Below, in pieces: positions 14,099 to 20,137 of a stretch of 20,933 nucleotides of DNA. The notes below the pieces were generated by a model. It was not told the origin of the DNA, searched no databases, and saw nothing but the letters and a program-made list of their open reading frames with translations. Made by a program: the position numbers and the translations under genes. The DNA is from a virus. Position 1 is the first letter of the stretch; each line of letters opens with the position of its first letter. Location: positions 1-20,933 of IMG/VR virus record IMGVR_UViG_3300033816_000078; one strand, written 5' to 3'.

Positions 14099-16356
14099 GT
14101 ACCAAATCTACTCAACACTTCACCCAATGGCTTGGGATAGAGCATAAGGTCCCCGTGATGCTGGAGAACCGCTCCGGCAAGTACATCACCTACGGCTTTG
14201 CGAACGAATACCCCTACTACCTGCTTGACAACTATCGCAGGTCATCCAAGCACAACGCCATCGTGAATGGGAAAGTGAATTATATCATGGGCGGAGGATG
14301 GCAGGCAGGGGATGACTTGACCGTGGAGCAGCAGGCCCGATTCATCAAGTTCTTCGACGGAATGTCAAGCACCGAGGACCTGAACGACATCACCGAGAAA
14401 CTGGTTCTTGACTTAGAGATTTTCAACGGCTTTGCGGTCGCAGTTACTTGGTCCAAACTTGGGACCATCGCCAAGATGGAGCACGTCCCGTTTGAGAAAA
14501 TCAGGGTGGACAAGGAAGAGAAGATGTTCCAAGTTGCTGACTGGTACAACGACGATATGATGCAGTTGTTCCCCAAGGTCGGGGACATCGAGAAAATCCC
14601 TGCATTCGACCCGGAGAACCGCCTCGGTAAGCAGTTGTTCTACTATCGGGTGTACGCAGCAGGCGTGAAGCACTATCCTCTACCCGAATACATCGGAGGG
14701 AATGCGTGGATTGAGGCAGACGTACAGGTCGCCAACTTCCACAACAACAACCTCCGCAACAACTTTTGGGGGGGTTACTTGATAAACTTCAACAACGGGA
14801 TTCCTACACCCGAAGAACAGGGCGACATTGAGAGGCAGATTAAACGTAAGTTTTCAGGAACCGACAACGCTGGTCGCTTCGTTGTAACCTTCAACGACGA
14901 TGCAGCCAAGGCTCCGACACTTGAACCGCTGACTCCGTCCGATATGGATAAGCAGTTCGAGATCTTGAACAAGGCCATTCAGCAAGAGATATTCATCGCC
15001 CATCGTGTAACCAACCCGATGCTTTTTGGGGTGAAGACCGAGGGCCAATTGGGTGGACGCAACGAATTGGTCGAGGCTTACGAACTATTCAAGGCCACCT
15101 ACGTCAACGACCGGGTGCAGAAGGTCGAAAGAATGATAAATTACTTGGGGTCTTTCAACGGCGTGGAAGGCATGGAGTTAATTCCTACCAATCCCATCAC
15201 GGAGCAGTTGAGCGAACAGGCTCTCCTTCAAGCCATGACCCCAGCAGAACTGCGTGAGAAGGCAGGCTTGCCACCGATTGAAATCAAGACCGAATCAAGC
15301 GTTCAAGACGTTATCACGGCTATCAATTCACTCTCTCCGTTGGTTGCCAACAAGGTCTTGGAATCCATGTCAGCCAACGAAATTAGGGCCTTGGTGTCCT
15401 TGCCTGCAAAGGCAGAGGGTTCGGGTCTTGCAGGAGCAACTGCAGCCGTAGAGGTCAGCCCTGAACCTACTGCACCGCAAGGCTTGGCATCAAACGACAA
15501 CATCAAAAAGTTGTCGGGCAGGGAGTATCAAAACCTGATGCGAATCGTGCGTCAGTATATGCAGGAGAAAATCACTCTTGAAATGGCTCGTACCATGTTG
15601 TCAGCCGGCTTCGGTCTATCAGCCCAAGAGATTGACACGATGCTCGGAGTGCAGGCCCAAGAGTTCAGCGAACCGACTTGGGGCCAAGATGACGACGAAG
15701 ACTACGGATGGGGCGAAGAAGAATTTAAGGTCTTGGAGGTCGTTGCAAGCAAGTTCGGATGCCATGCCGACGACTACCACGTCATGCACTCCAAGCCAAT
15801 GCGGTTCGATGCCAACATCGAAGAAAACATCCGTTTAGCCTTTGCCGAACTGGGCGAGGAAGAAAAGGAACTGGACAAGAAGATTGAGGCGTATCGCAAG
15901 AAGAACCGGGACGCAAGCGTTGAAGAAATGGCCAAGGAGTTCGGGGTCAGCAAGGCGAAGGTCGCCAAGCGTGTCGCCTACTTGATAACCAAGGACCGCT
16001 ACCCAATCAGCAGGGCGGTGGACAAGATTGCCGAGCAGAACCTACCCAAGAACGTGAAGGAAGTTGCCGAGCCAGTCTTGGAAGTCCGCTACAAGTACGC
16101 ATGGGCCACAGGATTCAGCAACAAGGACAAAGGCTCGAGCCGTGAGTTCTGCAAGGTGATGCTTGACTTAGCCGGGCAAGGCAAGGTTTACACGAGGGAG
16201 GACATCGACGGGATTTCTGCGATCATGGGATATTCCGTATGGAATCGCAGAGGCGGTTGGTATCACACACCGAGCGGAGTAAACAGGCCACAATGCAGGC
16301 ACGTATGGGAGCAGCAGTTGGTAATCCGCAAAGGCAATAAAATCACGAAGGCATGA
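14095..16356 (+). CDS. Portal protein with C-terminal HTH-like and MuF-like extension, 753 aa
   Basis: The N-terminal 390 or so residues fit a portal, the dodecameric ring through which DNA enters: NYRRSSKHNAIVNGKVNYIMGGG (46-68), LVLDLEIFNGFAVAV (103-117), an LITR-like SDMDKQFEILNKAIQQEIFIAHRVTNPMLFG (282-312), and GRNELVEAYELF (321-332). Portals are usually 400-550 residues. The extra part has an acidic stretch (DDDEDYGWGEEE, 532-543), an HTH-like segment SVEEMAKEFGVSKAKVAKRV (608-627) and a C-terminal domain with SREFCKVM (682-689), NRRGGWYH (717-724) and CRHVW (734-738). That last pattern resembles the C-terminus of Mu F-like/SPP1 gp7 head morphogenesis proteins. Overlaps both neighbours (ATGA). 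Confidence 0.8.
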   Translation: MSTKSTQHFTQWLGIEHKVPVMLENRSGKYITYGFANEYPYYLLDNYRRSSKHNAIVNGKVNYIMGGGWQAGDDLTVEQQARFIKFFDGMSSTEDLNDITEKLVLDLEIFNGFAVAVTWSKLGTIAKMEHVPFEKIRVDKEEKMFQVADWYNDDMMQLFPKVGDIEKIPAFDPENRLGKQLFYYRVYAAGVKHYPLPEYIGGNAWIEADVQVANFHNNNLRNNFWGGYLINFNNGIPTPEEQGDIERQIKRKFSGTDNAGRFVVTFNDDAAKAPTLEPLTPSDMDKQFEILNKAIQQEIFIAHRVTNPMLFGVKTEGQLGGRNELVEAYELFKATYVNDRVQKVERMINYLGSFNGVEGMELIPTNPITEQLSEQALLQAMTPAELREKAGLPPIEIKTESSVQDVITAINSLSPLVANKVLESMSANEIRALVSLPAKAEGSGLAGATAAVEVSPEPTAPQGLASNDNIKKLSGREYQNLMRIVRQYMQEKITLEMARTMLSAGFGLSAQEIDTMLGVQAQEFSEPTWGQDDDEDYGWGEEEFKVLEVVASKFGCHADDYHVMHSKPMRFDANIEENIRLAFAELGEEEKELDKKIEAYRKKNRDASVEEMAKEFGVSKAKVAKRVAYLITKDRYPISRAVDKIAEQNLPKNVKEVAEPVLEVRYKYAWATGFSNKDKGSSREFCKVMLDLAGQGKVYTREDIDGISAIMGYSVWNRRGGWYHTPSGVNRPQCRHVWEQQLVIRKGNKITKA

Positions 16357-16934
16357 AGGCACTATTCATAAGCGAAGAAACGCTACTGGACAATAGCATC
16401 ATCAACGAGAACGTCAGTTACACCCAGATACGTCCAACGGTTGTGAAGGTCCAAGAGATGCGGATTCAGCCGATTGTTGGCTCTGCACTCTACGGGGAAT
16501 TGGTTACGCAGGTCGTCAGCGGTTCAACGTCTGCCCTGAACCAAACGCTGCTGGAGGACTACATCCAGCCTGCTATGATTCAATGGCTCTACTACGAACT
16601 GCCCATGGTCCTTGCCTTCAAATACATGAACAAGGGTATGGTTCGTAGAACGAGCGAGGAATCCTCGCAAATGAGCATGGAAGAGATTACCCGGCTGACC
16701 GACAAAGTGAAGAACGATGCCGAGTGGTATTCCGAACGCATCACTCGATACCTCATGGAGAACCGCAATTCATACCCCTTGTGGAACTCGCCTCCGTCGG
16801 CTTTGGATACCATCTACCCGAACGCAACCAACTACCGCACAGGAATGGTCTTGGACCGCAACAGGCGAATGGGAGTCAGCAACTTGGATTACCCCTACCC
16901 TTACGGACAATTTGGGGCGTGTAACGACTGCTAA
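16353..16934 (+). CDS. DUF6712-like head-tail connector protein, 193 aa
   Basis: Helical protein next to the portal, resembling a head-tail adaptor family of Bacteroidota phages (DUF6712 as I recall it). Seen: an N-terminal FISEETLLDNSIINENV, then IRPTVVKVQEMRIQPIVGSALYGEL (about 26-50), a helical WLYYELPMVLAFKYMNKGM (77-95) and LTDKVKNDAEWYSERITRYLMENRNSYPLW (116-145). It ends with a Tyr/Pro/Cys-rich tail (YPYPYGQFGACNDC), unusual and probably exposed. ATGA overlap with the portal gene supports a connection with the portal ring. The adaptor role is inferred from place and shape. Confidence 0.65.
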   Translation: MKALFISEETLLDNSIINENVSYTQIRPTVVKVQEMRIQPIVGSALYGELVTQVVSGSTSALNQTLLEDYIQPAMIQWLYYELPMVLAFKYMNKGMVRRTSEESSQMSMEEITRLTDKVKNDAEWYSERITRYLMENRNSYPLWNSPPSALDTIYPNATNYRTGMVLDRNRRMGVSNLDYPYPYGQFGACNDC

Positions 16935-16976
16935 GCATGGGAGCGCATAAAAAAAACATACTGAAACTTCAGACTT

Positions 16977-17480
16977 ATGTCATGGATAAAAATCAAGCAG
17001 GCTCTCTTGGACCTTGCAAATGCTCATCCTCAGGTCAACTCCTTCGGGACGGGCGACCCGTTGGCGATAGGAACGGACAACACGATAAATCTACGAACCC
17101 CAAGCCGTGAGCGCATCGTCTATCCTTTGGTCTTTGCAGATGTGCAGTCGGCAACTACTGATGCTGGGACTTTGGACTTGGTGGTCGGTGTCTATTTTAG
17201 CGACCGGGTGGAGTCCATCAAGCCGATGGGCGGAGTGGTTTCGGGAAGCCCTACGCTGGGTTGGCAGGACAACGAGGACGAGGTCCTAAGCGACCAGTTA
17301 CAAATCGCACAGGACTTCATTTCAAGCCTTACAAACGACCCGAACGAGGACTGGACCCTTTCATCCAGCGTGAGCCTTACACGCTTTGTAGAGAGCCGGG
17401 ACGACCGCACCGCAGGGTGGCAGGCGACGATGACTTTTGAAATCCCTTACGGACACTCGGTTTGTGAAATTCCAGTCTAA
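16977..17480 (+). CDS. Neck / tail terminator-like protein, 167 aa
   Basis: Small protein after the connector gene. It begins MSWIKIKQALLDLANAHPQVNSFGTGDP, a helix then a loop, followed by strands (YPLVFADV, LDLVVGVYFSDRV) and DEVLSDQLQIAQDFISSL, ending with TAGWQATMTFEIPYGHSVC. This helix-strand-strand-helix-strand layout is like tail terminator and head closure proteins. The 42-base gap upstream has an A8 run and no clear promoter. It ends just before the fourth ACATTTAC element, whose upstream box overlaps its last codons. Specific role not proven. Confidence 0.5.
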   Translation: MSWIKIKQALLDLANAHPQVNSFGTGDPLAIGTDNTINLRTPSRERIVYPLVFADVQSATTDAGTLDLVVGVYFSDRVESIKPMGGVVSGSPTLGWQDNEDEVLSDQLQIAQDFISSLTNDPNEDWTLSSSVSLTRFVESRDDRTAGWQATMTFEIPYGHSVCEIPV

Positions 17481-17506
17481 TCTACATTTACAATTAAACG
17501 CTAAAA
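17461..17506 (+). promoter_or_regulatory. Candidate module promoter, ACATTTAC copy 4 (fibre/lysis module)
   Basis: TTGTGAAATTC (17462-17472), 11 bases, then ACATTTACAA (17484-17493): the same composite and the same spacing as at 13101. TTTG at 17461-17464 is 18 bases before TACATTTA, the copy nearest to the TAnnTTTG consensus. ATG 17507 lies 15 bases past ACATTTAC, in an AT-rich leader. The upstream box is inside the coding end of the previous gene, in a frame different from copy 3. Confidence 0.55.
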
Positions 17507-17782
17507 ATGCCTACACCTATATTGCAACAAATGCTCGGTCAGGGCGGTACGATGGAGTTCGTTGACGGAACCGTTACCGGCAAAAACTACGACTTCTTGA
17601 TAGTCAACACCGCAGCCACATTCACAACTTTAACAGGAACTGGAAGCGAGAACCTTCTAAGTGCTTACAACTTTAGTGGCAAGTCCCTTTCCGCTGGCAT
17701 CGTGATTTCAGGACGCAACGGTGGTAAGATTACGGCCGTTACTCCAAGCGTCGGTTCGGTTATCGGATTTACATTCCTGTAA
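17507..17782 (+). CDS. Small virion protein, 91 aa
   Basis: Unrecognised. The N-terminus (MPTPILQQMLGQGG) is helical and amphipathic. The rest is strand-rich with Thr/Gly/Ser: MEFVDGTVTGKNYDFLIV, TFTTLTGTGSENLL, then SAGIVISGRNGGKITAVTPSVGSVIGF. No membrane segment. It is the first gene after the fourth ACATTTAC element and precedes the duplicated 99 aa protein and the fibre. A head decoration or tail-tip protein is likely, given neighbours. Confidence 0.45.
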   Translation: MPTPILQQMLGQGGTMEFVDGTVTGKNYDFLIVNTAATFTTLTGTGSENLLSAYNFSGKSLSAGIVISGRNGGKITAVTPSVGSVIGFTFL

Positions 17783-17785
17783 GCA

Positions 17786-18085
17786 ATGCTGATAGGTTAC
17801 GGCTACGGCTATCCCACAAACCAACTTCTTGGTGGTGGCAATCCGTTTTGGCTTGCCTTCAACCAACGTGCAGACGCTGACGGGGCTTTGCCTGCGGAGG
17901 CTGCGGTCAATGGATGCCTCCAAACCCGATTCCTCAACTCCTTCCAATCCTACGCTTTCTTCGTCTTTTACTCTAACTCTTGGCTGCCGTTTATGCAACG
18001 GGCGAATACCGACTCGGCTAACGCTGCGGAGGTTCGCTTCATCAACTGCCTCGAAATCCGAATGTATAATCTTTTAAACGCATAG
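17786..18085 (+). CDS. Small protein with an internal duplication, 99 aa
   Basis: Two copies of a 30-residue unit are seen, at residues 22-51 and 66-95, aligned without gaps. They share 14 of 30 residues, including W-L-x-F-x-Q-R-A near the start, D..A..AE in the middle, and C-L..R..N at the end. The pattern R-x-x-A-D-G-x-x-x-E-x-x-x-C-L recalls a short motif in phage fibre and small structural proteins. N-terminal Gly/Tyr-rich start (MLIGYGYGYP). No membrane segment certain. It sits between the 91 aa protein and the fibre gene; probably part of the tail tip or fibre base. Function unknown. Confidence 0.5.
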   Translation: MLIGYGYGYPTNQLLGGGNPFWLAFNQRADADGALPAEAAVNGCLQTRFLNSFQSYAFFVFYSNSWLPFMQRANTDSANAAEVRFINCLEIRMYNLLNA

Positions 18086-18088
18086 CAG

Positions 18089-19393
18089 ATGCCTGCAAGT
18101 CCATCTTTACTCATCGTCCCTGCTCGCTTCAAGACGGGGAAACTCTACACACAAATCGCTACGACTTCGGCTGGGGTTGTCTTGGCAAGTTCGGGGGACT
18201 TCAACGTTACCCGTGCTACAACTGCGACCCGATTCAATTCGGCTGGCTTGATTGAGAGCGTTGCAAGCGGTGTGCCTCGCTTGGATTACTTTACCAGCGG
18301 TGGAACGGCTGGCTGCCCTGCGTTGTTGGTGGAGGCGAGTGGGTCGAACGGAATCCTTAACTCTCAGGATACTACAACAAGTTGGGTTTTGGGTGCAACC
18401 CTGTCAAGCGGTTATACTGACGTAATTGGTGTGAGCGGTAACAACTTGACCGTGGCGGTTAGTGGTTCGAGCATTGGCTCAGATGCTGGTGTTTTGCGCA
18501 GGACTCCCAATAACGTAGCCCTCGCAAGTGGCAGCACCTACACGCTTTCATTTTTGATGCGGCAAACAAGTGGACACACGATTGGCGGATATTATGCAGT
18601 TATAACTGGCGCAGGAGGAGGCAACCTTGGTGGGGGATTTGATGTCAGTGGTTCTTTTAGCAGCGGTCAAATTTATAATACTGCATTCACAACAAACCGA
18701 ATACGCAGGGTTGAACAATGGGGAACGGACGTTTATCGCTGCTCCGAAACCTTTACGATGACTGCAAGTGGAACGCTGACTCAATTAGGATTAGCGCCAA
18801 CTACTGCAGTAAACAATCCATTGCATCCAGCAGTCGGTCTTGGCATCGCCTTCGCTGCCCCGCAAATCGAACTCGGTGCAATACCGACATCGTTCATCCC
18901 CACAACCACCGCAAGCGCAACCCGCAACGCAGAGGTGATTAACCTATCAGGCGCAGTCAGCGGATGCATCGGGCAAACCGAGGGGACGATTTATTTGGAA
19001 ACAAATGCACTTGTTAGCGGGGCAAGTGATTTATTTTGCTTTGCAAGGGCTACAACGAATACTGTATCGATAAGCAAGAATTCCAGCAATATAATTCAAG
19101 CCATCGTATACACATCTGGCCCATCGCCAGCTTTTTTTATAGCAGCATCAGGCACCGTGTTAGGAAATCTGAAAATAGCCTTTGCATACAAGACTGGCGA
19201 AAGCGCTTTGTATATTAATGGGGTTCCAATTGGGACGAGTTCAACCGCATTCTCTTTTGCTGCTGCATTATCTGAGATTAACATAAACTCGACTGGATTT
19301 TTTGAGGGGAGAGGCAACCAAAGGATTAGTGCCTTATCCCTCTACACCAATCGCTTAACCAACGCAGAACTCACTGCTCTTACAACCCTCTAA
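18089..19393 (+). CDS. Lectin-like tail fibre / receptor-binding protein, 434 aa
   Basis: Probably recognises the host surface. Near the N-terminus the sequence has FNVTRATTATRFNSAG and VPRLDYFT (residues 38-69) then CPALLVEASGSNGILNSQD, the usual start of a lectin-type fibre family found in many phages. The central part (about 100-290) is Gly/Thr/Ser-rich beta with SFIPTTTASATRNAEVI at its end. The C-terminal 140 residues, from EGTIYLETNAL onward, look like a concanavalin A/LamG-type sandwich (ALYINGVPIG, ISALSLYTNRLTNAELTAL). It lies three bases after the 17786 gene. Sugar binding fits the glycan-centred theme of this phage but is inferred from fold alone. Confidence 0.7.
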   Translation: MPASPSLLIVPARFKTGKLYTQIATTSAGVVLASSGDFNVTRATTATRFNSAGLIESVASGVPRLDYFTSGGTAGCPALLVEASGSNGILNSQDTTTSWVLGATLSSGYTDVIGVSGNNLTVAVSGSSIGSDAGVLRRTPNNVALASGSTYTLSFLMRQTSGHTIGGYYAVITGAGGGNLGGGFDVSGSFSSGQIYNTAFTTNRIRRVEQWGTDVYRCSETFTMTASGTLTQLGLAPTTAVNNPLHPAVGLGIAFAAPQIELGAIPTSFIPTTTASATRNAEVINLSGAVSGCIGQTEGTIYLETNALVSGASDLFCFARATTNTVSISKNSSNIIQAIVYTSGPSPAFFIAASGTVLGNLKIAFAYKTGESALYINGVPIGTSSTAFSFAAALSEININSTGFFEGRGNQRISALSLYTNRLTNAELTALTTL

Positions 19394-19395
19394 CG

Positions 19396-19650
19396 ATGGC
19401 TACCTTCCGCAAGTATATCTTCCCCAAGCAGGCCGACGCTGACAAGGTGCTGGCTCTCTGCACAGGCACGACCGCTCCCGTTGACCTCGGAGTCTTAAAT
19501 GGATTCATCGCCTACGACATCCTTTGGGAGGACGACGCTCCCGAAGAGGCTACCCAGTACGAAACTTGGCCCGAACCCGTCGGAATCCACACCTTCGCAG
19601 GATGGGACAAGCAGTATGCAGCCGACTACGAACAACACAAATCACTATGA
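19396..19650 (+). CDS. Small protein of the fibre module, 84 aa
   Basis: Unrecognised by name. Two bases after the fibre stop. The sequence shows MATFRKYIFPKQADADKVLAL (1-21), an acidic core DILWEDDAPEEATQYETWPEPVGIHTFAGWDKQYAADYEQH, and no membrane helix. Comparable small proteins with a W-P-E-P-V-G-x-H-T-F-x-G pattern occur beside phage fibre genes as I recall; some may be fibre chaperones. Its stop overlaps the holin-like gene (ATGA at 19647). Confidence 0.5.
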   Translation: MATFRKYIFPKQADADKVLALCTGTTAPVDLGVLNGFIAYDILWEDDAPEEATQYETWPEPVGIHTFAGWDKQYAADYEQHKSL

Positions 19651-19865
19651 GAATCTTTCGCAAACGCAACCCCGAAACCCCTAAACTCCCAATAATGAAA
19701 TCAGCAGTCATTGCTTTACTTCGCCACCTGTTAACCTTCATCGGTGGAACCCTCGTCGCCAAAGGCTTGTTAGACACCGAAACTTTGCAAGAGATTATTG
19801 GTGCATTAATCACCTTGCTTTCGGTTGGTTGGATGGCCATTGATAAAGTAAAGGTCAAGAAGTGA
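19647..19865 (+). CDS. Putative holin, 72 aa (Pam3-gp28-like)
   Basis: Likely makes the membrane hole that times lysis. After a basic start (MRIFRKRNPETPK), the core reads MKSAVIALLRHLLTFIGGTLVAKGLLD (from residue 17) and TLQEIIGALITLLSVGWMAIDKVKVKK. That is two membrane helices joined by a GLLDTETL turn and a Lys-rich end, the pattern of the Pam3-gp28 type holins. ATG 19647 overlaps the previous stop (ATGA); an internal ATG at 19695 would give the 56-residue core and is an alternative start. It overlaps the next gene by GTGA. Confidence 0.65.
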   Translation: MRIFRKRNPETPKLPIMKSAVIALLRHLLTFIGGTLVAKGLLDTETLQEIIGALITLLSVGWMAIDKVKVKK

Positions 19866-20137
19866 ACCTAATAGAAACCACCATCGTCGGGAGCGTTGCA
19901 GCAATCGTCGGTGGAGCGGTCGCTTGGTTCACCAAGGGCCGTGTTGAATCGGACTCCCTGCAAGTCAGGCAAGCCCAAGCGGTCCTCGCTATGTGGCAGG
20001 CTACCAGCGAGTCCCAAAACAAGGAATTAACACAACTTCGTAACGAGGTGGTAAGTTTGCGTCAACGATTGGAAGACATGGAACAATTGGTTCATGAACT
20101 CCAAGCCGAGAATGCCAAACTTAAAAGCCTCTCATGA
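19862..20137 (+). CDS. Membrane-anchored coiled-coil protein, 91 aa (spanin-like)
   Basis: Starts with GTG overlapping the holin stop (GTGA). One N-terminal membrane helix (TTIVGSVAAIVGGAVAWF, residues 6-23) is followed by a Lys/Arg and then a Glu/Gln/Leu-rich coiled coil (about 30-88) ending AENAKLKSL. A short N-terminal anchor plus periplasmic coiled coil resembles the inner-membrane spanin of lysis cassettes. No outer-membrane lipobox partner is visible in the window. Coupled to the holin and to the next gene (ATGA at 20134). Alternatives are a small structural anchor. Confidence 0.55.
   Translation: MNLIETTIVGSVAAIVGGAVAWFTKGRVESDSLQVRQAQAVLAMWQATSESQNKELTQLRNEVVSLRQRLEDMEQLVHELQAENAKLKSLS

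Noticed and set aside
14767-14774. G7 run in the portal gene as a frameshift or sequencing error
   Set aside because: The portal frame continues with good homology-like sequence on both sides (NNFWGGYLINF).
16961-16972. CTGAA-AC-TTCAG as a hairpin or operator before the 16977 gene
   Set aside because: The loop would be two bases, and there is no T-run or second copy; likely chance.
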